Origin: AP-15 sp963832875
GTDB taxonomy: Bacteria; Pseudomonadota; Alphaproteobacteria; ATCC43930; CGMCC-115725
DNA: 64,000 nt
Assembly: GCA_963832875.1 (NCBI GenBank)
Contig: CAWHWB010000014.1
Coordinates: 62,001 to 126,000 of the forward strand
Reading direction: 5' to 3'
Part shown: positions 26,540 through 33,651 of the stretch, one piece after another
How the letters are laid out: each line of letters starts with the position of its first letter
How positions within the stretch are numbered: position 1 is the first letter of the stretch
Translations under genes and position numbers: made by a program
Notes under the pieces: model-generated
The model's database searches: none
The model's input: only the letters and a program-made list of their open reading frames with translations
Told to the model about the DNA's origin: nothing

Positions 26540-26886
26540 CCGCCCGCGCCCTCGGGATTCGCAGCATCATGGATGCCGTTGCCTGCGCTGTTGCGGTGGC
26601 GCCCAAGATCCCTGCGGCAAGGCCGTCTGCCCGGCTCGATCAGCGACGATAGCCAGCGTATCATGCGATGTTAACGATTTGTGATTACCGTCAATATGGC
26701 GGATCGCTGGCGCCTGCCGCGAAATGGGGTGAACGATCCCAGCACTTTACCGTCGCGCCCGCGAGGGAGTCTGTAATCGAATCCACTTCGGTTCAGCACG
26801 GCTTCCATCGCTTTGCCGGCAAAAGCCGGCATCCTGCAGTCTGGCTTGGCTCGTCTCAATGAAAGCCCGGTTCAGTCGCAACGCGC
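26540..26886. other. 347-bp intergenic region between two same-strand genes
   Basis: No convincing gene. It contains a compact hairpin at 26814-26831 and presumably the tgt operon promoter. Short frames on both strands lack family resemblance and ribosome sites. Confidence 0.5.
26814..26831. terminator. Hairpin downstream of the MetX-like hydrolase gene
   Basis: A perfect 7-bp stem TGCCGGC/GCCGGCA with loop AAAA, 56 bp after the stop of the - strand gene at 26887. No T-run follows on either strand. It may be a weak terminator or a single REP-like palindrome. Confidence 0.35.
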
Positions 26887-27948
26887 CTATTCGGCTGCCG
26901 CCGCCAGCGGCGGGCCAAGGGTTTTTAGGAATTCGATCAGATAGGGTTTCCACAGCTCGGCGTAGTAATGGCTGAAATGCCCATGGGTGTTCGGGCCCGC
27001 CGGGATCAGCACGTAACGGCCGTGGCGGACCCGCTTCATCGCCCGCTCGACAGTGCCGAGATCGGGCGGATTGGCGTGGTCCTCGGCGTCGTTGATCAGC
27101 ATCACCTTGGCTTTGATCTTGTCCAGGTCGGGCTCAGGGTTGTAATCCATGATCGCCTCGATCGCCCACAACGAGTCGTTGGCGTCGCCTTTCGCGGCTT
27201 GCGCCAGGCGCTGTTCGTAGAGCGCGTTGGCGGCGGCGAGGGTCGGCGCCATTTCCTGGATGCGGGTCGGGCTCTCGGTGCCGAAATTCCCGGCCGCGGC
27301 ATAGACATAGTGACGCGGGCTGGTCTCGTAGAAGCCGTTGTTCCAGTCCGGGTCGTGGCGGATCGCTTCGGCCTGGGCGCGGCGGCCGAGCCAGTTGCGG
27401 CCGCTGATCTCGACCGGCTGGCACGAGAGCGGCACCACTCCGTCCATCAGCTCGGGGTACATCTCGGCCCACATCCAGGCATGCATACCGCCCATCGAGC
27501 TGCCGATAACGAGGCGCAGATGGGCGACGTCGAGGCCCTCAGTGATCAGCCGATAGCCGGATTCGACCATGTCGTGATAGCGGTAGCGCGGGAATTTGCC
27601 CTTGAGCCCGTCCGACGGCTTGCTCGATCCGCCGCGTCCGATCGCGTCCGGCATGATCATGAAATGCTCGGCCGCGTCAAGCGGCTGCCCGGGCAGAAAC
27701 AGCTCGTCGGCGAGGCTCGGGCGCAGCCAGTTGGCGCCGGTGCCGGTATTGCCCTGCAGCAAGAGCACGCCGTTCGCGATCTTGCCCGCCCGGTCGCGCT
27801 TTGCCGTTCCGAGCGTGCGGTAATGGAGCCTCAGCTCGGGCAAGGTCTCGCCGCTGCGGAAGCGATAGTCCCGGACGACGAAGTCGCCCTCGCGATAATT
27901 TGGCCATCGGCTTGGCTCGGCGGGTGCAGCGGCGGCATCAGCAGGCAT
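26887..27948 (-). CDS. Alpha/beta hydrolase of the homoserine acetyltransferase (MetX-like) family
   Basis: 353 residues from ATG 27948, with GGAGG 8 bases upstream. Features: NGVLLLQGNTGTGANWLRPS (oxyanion region), nucleophile elbow VIGSSMGGMHAWMWAE, acid loop LINDAEDHANPPDL and catalytic His in NTHGHFSHYYAELW. The fold and motif order match MetX, yet the strict homoserine-binding residues of true MetX are not evident and no methionine gene is nearby. A generic esterase/acyltransferase role is safer than methionine synthesis. Confidence 0.8.
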   Translation of the reverse strand: MPADAAAAPAEPSRWPNYREGDFVVRDYRFRSGETLPELRLHYRTLGTAKRDRAGKIANGVLLLQGNTGTGANWLRPSLADELFLPGQPLDAAEHFMIMPDAIGRGGSSKPSDGLKGKFPRYRYHDMVESGYRLITEGLDVAHLRLVIGSSMGGMHAWMWAEMYPELMDGVVPLSCQPVEISGRNWLGRRAQAEAIRHDPDWNNGFYETSPRHYVYAAAGNFGTESPTRIQEMAPTLAAANALYEQRLAQAAKGDANDSLWAIEAIMDYNPEPDLDKIKAKVMLINDAEDHANPPDLGTVERAMKRVRHGRYVLIPAGPNTHGHFSHYYAELWKPYLIEFLKTLGPPLAAAAE

Positions 27949-28588
27949 TGGCGGGTCCTCCGATTGGTGTCTTGAGATGATAGAGGCTGCCCGCAAAGAG
28001 AGAAAGTATCCGCGCCAGATCGACGAACAGCTCGGGCAGAATCCAGTTCGGGCCGATATGCCCGCTCCCCGCCTCGCCCACGCGCCTCGCCTGAGGCCAG
28101 GGCGGCTCGAGCCGTTGCAGAAACCATGGGAGATGAGACGGCTTCGGCATTGTGATTGGCTACGGCCTCGCTCGATCATATCAGCGGGGGCCGCCGGCAG
28201 CGGCGCCTCCGGCCAGCGCAGTCGGTTCGAGCAGGCTTTCGAAGAACCGGAACACGGGCATGATATGGGCGGTTACCGCCGGGCTCTTAAGGGGATCGCG
28301 ATTCGGGGCCGGTCAATCCGGCGAGAGCTGCACCACAAGCGTGCAGCCTGGCACATCATACGCGGTCCCGCGGGGGAAGATCCCGACACTTCCATTGCTG
28401 CCCGCTCACGGCAGCCCTGCGGCGGCGTCGGCTCAAGGGCAGGGTGGGCTCGGTTACGCCTGCCGTGACGCTGACTTCGACCCAGAGATTGTCATGGTGC
28501 CCATTGATTTCGCGTCCGCGTCCGATATTCTCAGCCTTGGTTAATGACGCTCTAGACCGCGCTGGAAATAGAAATCTGGAGGAAACCT
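27949..28588. other. 640-bp region without a supported gene
   Basis: Lies between divergent genes and should hold both promoters. A 70-codon - strand frame (27938-28150, MPKPSHLPWFLQRLEPPW...) reads somewhat protein-like but has no family match I recognise, no clear ribosome site and overlaps the hydrolase start. A 130-codon + strand frame (28152-28544) likewise lacks support. Confidence 0.5.
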
Positions 28589-30097
28589 GTGACTCGAATA
28601 TCGCCCAGATGTGCGGTTCCGCCCCGCTGCTCCTGCATGATCGCCGCCGCGATTATCCTGCTGGCATCGCTCGCCCTGCCGGCATGGGCGGCCTCGGTGC
28701 CCAATCCGACCGTTACCGGCCCGATCGCTTCGCCTGACATCCCGGGCACGCCGACGCACAACTACCCGTTTTTCGCGTCAAACCACGGCTTGGCGAAAGA
28801 GGGTTATGTCGAACAGGAATATTATTTTCAGGGCACCGCCAACACTTACAGTACTCCGGCGCTGACGACCGGAACGGTCACCCGCAGCGGCATCCCCTAT
28901 CTAACCCGGATGCTGGTGCGGCGGCCCGCCGATCCGAAAAAATTCAACGGCACGGTGCTGGTCGAGTGGTTGAACGTCACTAACGGATTCGATGCCGACA
29001 ATGAGTGGTTCTTTTCCTGGGAGCACATCCTCGCCGCCGGCTATGCCTGGGTCGGCGTGTCGGCCCAGGAGGTCGGCGTCGCTCGCCTGCAAACCTGGAA
29101 TTCAACTCGTTATGGCGCGTTGAACGTCACCGACAGCGGCGCGATCACCGGCGACGCGCTGTCCTATGACATCTTTTCGCAGGCGGGACAGGCGATCAAG
29201 CACCCGACCGGCGTCGATCCAATGGGTGGGTTGAAGGTGCGCCACGTGATCGCGATTGGCGAGTCGCAATCGGCTTCCCGGCTGGCGACCTACGTAAATT
29301 CGATCGACCCACTGGCCGACGAATATGACGGATTTGTGCTGCTATCGACTTTGGGGAACACGTTCCGCACCGACCTCAGGGTTCCGACGTGGAAGATCCT
29401 GACCGAGTTCGATGTGGAGTCTTCTGAGGCCTCGGTCCGTCAGCCCGACACCTCCAAATTCCGCACCTGGGAGGTGGCGGGTACGTCGCATGTGGATCAG
29501 CATCTGCGCAGGAGCAGAGAGCCGCTTGAATTGCGCGATTTCAGCACCCCGACCGTAGCCAGTTCGGTAGAGGCGATCCTGGCGCCGCAATGCGCCATCC
29601 CATTGCTCGGGACCCGGGTTCCGACGCATTTCGTCGTCGGACATGCCTACGACCTGATGGTACGCTGGATCGCCGAGGGGACGCCGCCGCCTTCGGCGCC
29701 GCGAATCGAGATCACGACGCTCGGAGCGCCAGGTACGCCATCGGTGATCACCCGCAACAGCCTGGGGCTCGCGCTCGGCGGCATTCAACTCTCCGAGTTG
29801 GCGGTTCCGACGGCCGAGAATGTCGGGGTCAACAGCGGTCCAGGAGCTTGCGTCCGCTGGGGCTATTCGGTGCCGTTCGACGTTGCCACGCTCAATTCGC
29901 TCTATAAGAGCCACGACAGCTATGTTGATCAGGTCATCAATGTGACTCGCGGCAATGTTCGCAATGGCTATATTAGCGCTGCGGACGGGCGACGCAGCAT
30001 CGTCAGGGCTATCTACTCCGATGTCGGCGGTAGCAACGGTACGCAGAACCGCGTGAGCGATTTCATCGACTTTGCCAACGACCCCGACTTCCGCTGA
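28589..30097 (+). CDS. Secreted alpha/beta hydrolase domain protein
   Basis: 502 residues from GTG 28589, with TGGAGGAAA 6 to 12 bases upstream. A signal peptide (MIAAAIILLASLALPAWAAS) precedes a domain matching the large bacterial alpha/beta hydrolase domain family (PF20091 type). Conserved-looking blocks are LVEWLNVTNGFDADNEWFF, HILAAGYAWVGVSAQEVGV, the nucleophile region VIAIGESQSASRLATYVNS and WEVAGTSHVDQHL with a candidate catalytic His. Exported, substrate unknown. It is monocistronic, with a 69-bp gap to the converging selenoprotein gene. Confidence 0.82.
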   Translation: MTRISPRCAVPPRCSCMIAAAIILLASLALPAWAASVPNPTVTGPIASPDIPGTPTHNYPFFASNHGLAKEGYVEQEYYFQGTANTYSTPALTTGTVTRSGIPYLTRMLVRRPADPKKFNGTVLVEWLNVTNGFDADNEWFFSWEHILAAGYAWVGVSAQEVGVARLQTWNSTRYGALNVTDSGAITGDALSYDIFSQAGQAIKHPTGVDPMGGLKVRHVIAIGESQSASRLATYVNSIDPLADEYDGFVLLSTLGNTFRTDLRVPTWKILTEFDVESSEASVRQPDTSKFRTWEVAGTSHVDQHLRRSREPLELRDFSTPTVASSVEAILAPQCAIPLLGTRVPTHFVVGHAYDLMVRWIAEGTPPPSAPRIEITTLGAPGTPSVITRNSLGLALGGIQLSELAVPTAENVGVNSGPGACVRWGYSVPFDVATLNSLYKSHDSYVDQVINVTRGNVRNGYISAADGRRSIVRAIYSDVGGSNGTQNRVSDFIDFANDPDFR

Positions 30098-30166
30098 GTC
30101 GAACGAGCGACGCGGATAGCAGAGGGCGAGCTGCCTGGCTCGCCCTTGCAACTCGGAGGGGCGGCG

Positions 30167-30706
30167 TCAATCTCCGGCGGCGAGCCAGCGGGCGATGCAC
30201 TGGGCGAGGGCCTGTTCGGCGCGGCTGTCGATTTCCGCATCGGTCAGGGTGCTGAGCGGGTGGTCGATCACGACCGGGGAAAGCTCGGGCATGCCGAGCG
30301 CGTCGCGCTGCATTCGCGCTTCGTGCAGGAATTCGGTGGTGACGACGACCGCCGTCGGGCGGCCCAGGGCCTCAAGGCGAACGGCATCATGCGTACAGCA
30401 TGAGGTGCACGAGCCTCAATCGCCGATCGCCGTCAGGATGATGTCGTTGTCGGCCGTGATCGCTACGATCAGCGCCGGGTCGGCGTCCTTCGAAAAACTC
30501 TCCTTGCGGTAATAATTGACCGCGGCCAATGGCGCCTGATCGCCGAGCCGAGCCGCCGTCTTGCGCAACAGGCGGTTGGCGTTCCACTTGGTGTTGTCGA
30601 GCACGCCGAGCCGCAGCCCGGCGAGTTCGCGGACCCGCGGCGCCAAGGCCATCGGCTCCGCCTCGACCACGCCGCGCGGATCGAAGATGATTTGTGAATT
30701 TTGCAT
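30167..30706 (-). CDS. UGSC-family selenoprotein (UGA at 30416-30418 read as selenocysteine)
   Basis: Starts at ATG 30706 with GGAG 8 bases upstream. After 96 codons (ending AITADNDIILTAIGD) comes TGA at 30416-30418, and the same frame continues 82 codons to a normal stop at 30167. The continuation GSCTSCCTHDAVRLEALG, then PTAVVVTTEFLHEARMQ, completes the known UGSC family, whose name comes from Sec-Gly-Ser-Cys at exactly this position. Reading the UGA as Sec gives 179 residues with Sec97. A SECIS-like hairpin follows. Without readthrough the product would lack the whole active-site half. Function in the family is not established; a thiol/selenol redox centre (U-G-S-C plus SCC) is likely. Confidence 0.86.
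30387..30418 (-). promoter_or_regulatory. Candidate bacterial SECIS element with its UGA
   Basis: Downstream of the in-frame UGA come 12 bases, then a perfect 6-bp stem TCATGC/GCATGA closing the loop UGUAC, with G as second loop base. Known bacterial SECIS elements lie inside the coding region right after the UGA, with a short stem and a small loop starting in G or with G in the first two bases. This one places the loop 18 nt after the UGA, within that range. It should recruit SelB with Sec-tRNA. Confidence 0.75.
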
Positions 30707-30805
30707 CGGTTTTTCTCCGTAACCCCAGTCACGCTCCGTCGAGCATAGCGCCTCGTCATGTATGGACGGCCCTGCGTGGTTCACCAGAATTCCACGAGCC
30801 GCCGG

Positions 30806-31936
30806 TCACAAATAGCAGGTGCCATCGACGCAGACAGGCTCGCGTTGCGATCCGGCATCGCTTTCAATGCTGCGCAGCACCGGTGACGACATGTGGCCCC
30901 AGCCGGGGATAAAGGCGGAAAACCGACCGGCCTCGCCGCCGACGACAAACAGGTGGATATGATCGGGGCTGGGCACCACCGGGATGCGCGACCCTTGCTC
31001 GCGCTTGTACCAGCGCGGCAGATTGCGATTGTAGATCCTGCCGTAGCGCTCGTTGAAGGTCAGCTCGGAGAATAGGTTATAGGCGTTCATCGCCAGATAG
31101 CTCTTTACGTCGTGCCGGCTCCAACCCTTGCCGGCGATGGTGCGGGCATGCTCCGGCCCGATAATCACCGCGCAATGGCCGCTCGACACTGCGTTGTTGT
31201 TGGCGATCGTGCTCATCGCCGATGAAATGCTGTCGAGAATGCCCTCCGGATCGTTGGCGACATGGTTGGTGACGCTGTGCGGCGGCTCCGCGGCGAGCAC
31301 AAAGACCGTCGAGTCTTCGGGGGCGAAGCCTTTTTCGACATGATAGGGCGCCCATGGGCTCGCCGTCTCGTTCTCGGCGACGCAATAGGTGTATTTGCCG
31401 GGGTGGCCCAAGGTGCTCTTGTCGAGATCGCCCGGCCGGCCGCCGCCGACATTGAGCAAGACCAGGCGCAATGCCCGCCCGATCGTCGCATTGGCGCGGT
31501 TCCCCGAGCCAAAGGCGTTGCAGTCGCCGTTCATGCCGATGGCCGCCGCGAGCGGGCCGTTGACGATCAGCAGCGGCGCCGCCATGTGGGTCGTCGCCTG
31601 CACCCCATTGAGGTTGAACGCGTTCGCGGTCAGCGCCAGCATCGCGGCGCGCACCACCGGCGCATATTCGGGCTTGCACCCGGCCATGACCATGTTGATC
31701 GCCAAGACTTCGCGGCTGAGGCTGCCGTGGCGCGGCGGCACCTTGCACTCGACCAGCTGCGGGTCGCCGCCCAATGCCGCGACGAATTCGTCGATCCGCT
31801 CGCGCGTCGGCGGCACTACCGGCAGCCCGTCGGTCCAGCCCTGCTCGAAATACCATTCGACGAGGTCCGTGCCGGCCGGCATGCTGTGGCGGTTCGTCTG
31901 CAATGCCTCTGCCGGCATCGTTGCTGGCTGCGCCAT
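30806..31936 (-). CDS. Conserved protein of unknown function, partner of the UGSC selenoprotein
   Basis: 376 residues from ATG 31936 (GGAG 10 bases upstream; upstream in-frame ATGs to 31975 have no ribosome site). No catalytic family is recognised. Conserved-looking blocks: DLVEWYFEQGWTDGLPVVPP, LAINMVMAGCKPEYAPVVRA, NLNGVQATTHMAAPLLIVNG, NAFGSGNRANATIGRALRLV, GHPGKYTYCVAENE and AVIIGPEHARTIAGKGWSR. The C terminus is REPVCVDGTCYL, a CX4C pair that could be a redox site. Soluble, no signal peptide. Located 99 bp upstream of the selenoprotein on the same strand; I recall this domain near UGSC proteins elsewhere, which suggests a joint function. Confidence 0.7.
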   Translation of the reverse strand: MAQPATMPAEALQTNRHSMPAGTDLVEWYFEQGWTDGLPVVPPTRERIDEFVAALGGDPQLVECKVPPRHGSLSREVLAINMVMAGCKPEYAPVVRAAMLALTANAFNLNGVQATTHMAAPLLIVNGPLAAAIGMNGDCNAFGSGNRANATIGRALRLVLLNVGGGRPGDLDKSTLGHPGKYTYCVAENETASPWAPYHVEKGFAPEDSTVFVLAAEPPHSVTNHVANDPEGILDSISSAMSTIANNNAVSSGHCAVIIGPEHARTIAGKGWSRHDVKSYLAMNAYNLFSELTFNERYGRIYNRNLPRWYKREQGSRIPVVPSPDHIHLFVVGGEAGRFSAFIPGWGHMSSPVLRSIESDAGSQREPVCVDGTCYL

Positions 31937-31993
31937 GCTCGTCTCCTGCATCCGCGAGTGCGCCGAGGATATCACCTTCCGTCGCGGCGGCGG

Positions 31994-32986
31994 TTAGCCG
32001 GCGATCGAATTCCGCCCGATCCAGAACCGGTTCAGCAGGCGCGTCAGGATTGCCGGGCGGATATCGCCGGCGAGGCGCGCGCAGGCTTCGCGATAAGGGC
32101 CGACATAGCGCAGAGAGGCCGGAATGCGCGGATAAACGAAACGCAGCAGCGCGAGCGCCCGGTTGGCGGTGCGCTCTTCGGCCGTCCCCCAGCGCAGCGC
32201 GAATTCGTCGCGCAGCCGCCCGGGCAACAGGCTTGCTGTCAGCGCGCGATACCAGGAGGGCGAGCGCAGCCAGGTCCCTGCGCCCGCGAAGAGCTTGGGG
32301 GCGATCGCCCGTGCGGCGCTGCCGACGGCGAGCGTGTCCGAGGCGAGCATTTGCTCGACATAGTCGGCGAAAGCCGGCCAGCTTTGCGGCAGAGCGGTCT
32401 GCGGAATGCCGAAGAACGATGCGAATCGGCGGAATTCAGCATAGTAGTGCTCGCGTTCCGTGACCGAGAGCGGCGGGTGGACCAGCTCGAAGGCGACAAT
32501 TGCGCTGTCGGCCAAGGTGGCGAAGACCCAGCGCAGCGCGGCGAGATCATTGGCACAATAGGCCGATCCCGCCGGGAAGCGGCCGGCGCTTTCGGCGAGG
32601 ACGCCGGCGATCATGGCATGTCGCCGGTACAGCCGCCGCGCGGCGGCAACCGCCTCGTCGGTTGTCCCGAACACCATCGTAAAGACCAGGCCGAAGGTGC
32701 GGTGGAACCGGCCGATCGGATCGGCCAAGCTCTTTGAGTGCCCGGCGATCGCCGCGGCGACCCAGGGATGCGACAGCTGCAAGAGCAGCGCGCGACCGGC
32801 GGCAAGAAAGGTCGCCGCTTCCCGATCGATCCGCCAGACCATCGAATCCGGTCCGAACACGCCGCCCGCGCGCTCCGCCGCTGCAGCACGCACCATCGCC
32901 AGCTCGCGCTCCAGATCGTCCTCGGTGACGACGATGGCCGGCTCCAAGGTCGTCGGCTCGGCGTCTAGGGCAAATGGTGGGCCCAT
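31994..32986 (-). CDS. MpaB-like oxygenase family protein (DUF2236)
   Basis: 330 residues. Family hallmarks: WRIDREAATFLAAGRALLLQ followed by LSHPWVAAAIAGHS, then RFHRTFGLVFTMVFGTTDEA and CANDLAALRWVFATLADSAI with HPP. MpaB/latex-clearing-type proteins use a histidine-bound heme or related site for oxidative cleavage; the conserved His of SHPWVA and ELVHPPLS are seen here. The substrate is unknown. Gap to the ChaB gene upstream is 15 bp and to the next gene 57 bp, consistent with one transcript. Confidence 0.8.
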   Translation of the reverse strand: MGPPFALDAEPTTLEPAIVVTEDDLERELAMVRAAAAERAGGVFGPDSMVWRIDREAATFLAAGRALLLQLSHPWVAAAIAGHSKSLADPIGRFHRTFGLVFTMVFGTTDEAVAAARRLYRRHAMIAGVLAESAGRFPAGSAYCANDLAALRWVFATLADSAIVAFELVHPPLSVTEREHYYAEFRRFASFFGIPQTALPQSWPAFADYVEQMLASDTLAVGSAARAIAPKLFAGAGTWLRSPSWYRALTASLLPGRLRDEFALRWGTAEERTANRALALLRFVYPRIPASLRYVGPYREACARLAGDIRPAILTRLLNRFWIGRNSIAG

Positions 32987-33001
32987 CGTGAAAACGCCCG
33001 G

Positions 33002-33223
33002 CTATTCCCAGCTTTCCTTGGGCACCCAGAAGTCGCCACCCTTGCGATAACGCTTTTTGACCGCCGACCAGGCGACGCGAAACGCGATTTCCTCCTGCTC
33101 GTGCGGGTTTCGGTCGGCATAGGTCCGCCAGGCGTTGTTGAAGGCCGACAGAAAGATCTCCTGCGCGTGCGGCGGCAGATGGCGCACGGCGGGCGGCAGG
33201 TCTGCCGTCACAGCGTAAGGCAC
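33002..33223 (-). CDS. chaB: ChaB family protein
   Basis: 73 residues covering the whole ChaB domain: LPPAVRHLPPHAQEIFLSAFNNAW followed by EEIAFRVAWSAVKKRYRKG and WVPKESWE. ChaB was named as a putative cation transport regulator; its biochemical role remains weakly defined. Its stop and start lie 5 to 15 bp from its neighbours, so it sits within an operon with the DUF3775 and MpaB-like genes. Confidence 0.85.
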   Translation of the reverse strand: MPYAVTADLPPAVRHLPPHAQEIFLSAFNNAWRTYADRNPHEQEEIAFRVAWSAVKKRYRKGGDFWVPKESWE

Positions 33224-33228
33224 GGGCG

Positions 33229-33633
33229 TTACCCGCGCTCGAAATCCTCGAGCGAGAGGCCGAGGGCGTCGACTCCAGCCTCGAGGTAGTCGGCCAAGAG
33301 CGGCGTTCCCAGCAGATAGTTGGTCTCACCCGCGCTGCCGCTGTCGCGCGCCTGCTGCACCGCCTCGGGCCATCCCTGGGCGTCGAAATCGCCGCGCCCG
33401 ACCCACACCAGCGCGAGCAATTCCTCGCGCTCGTCGATATTCAAGCCGTCGATCGCGTCGCGCAGCTCCTCTTCGGTCGGATTGTCGGGGGTGTCGAGCA
33501 GGATCTGCCGCTCGTCGTCGTCGGCCGGGTCGGAGCCGGTCGCCGCGTCCGGATCGATCGGCACCTCGGCGTCGAACTCGCGGGCTTTCTCGATGATATA
33601 GGCCAGCTTTTCGAGCGGAATCGTCAGCATCAT
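33229..33633 (-). CDS. DUF3775 domain protein
   Basis: 134 residues, acidic. The pattern LTIPLEKLAYIIEKAREFDAE, a linker of Asp/Glu, then IDGLNIDEREELLALVWVGRG, GWPEAVQQAR and TNYLLGTPLLADYLEAGVDAL matches DUF3775, common in alphaproteobacteria. Function unknown. Two Met codons begin the frame (33633 or 33630). Situated 18 bp after phosphoketolase and 5 bp before ChaB. Confidence 0.82.
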   Translation of the reverse strand: MMLTIPLEKLAYIIEKAREFDAEVPIDPDAATGSDPADDDERQILLDTPDNPTEEELRDAIDGLNIDEREELLALVWVGRGDFDAQGWPEAVQQARDSGSAGETNYLLGTPLLADYLEAGVDALGLSLEDFERG

Positions 33634-33651
33634 ACAGCCTTTCGCATCGGT

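Noticed and set aside
25415..26674. Long + strand open frame opposite tgt (419 codons)
   Set aside because: Antisense shadow of tgt in GC-rich DNA; Arg/Ala/Gly-rich with no recognisable domain.
26887..27948. Calling the hydrolase homoserine O-acetyltransferase (metX)
   Set aside because: Fold and catalytic triad match the family, but substrate-specific residues and methionine-gene context are missing.
27938..28150. 70-codon - strand frame upstream of the MetX-like hydrolase
   Set aside because: Somewhat protein-like but no ribosome site or known family, and it overlaps the hydrolase start; not listed as a gene.
31262..32737. 491-codon + strand frame across two - strand genes
   Set aside because: It spans two recognised genes on the other strand and has no domain of its own.
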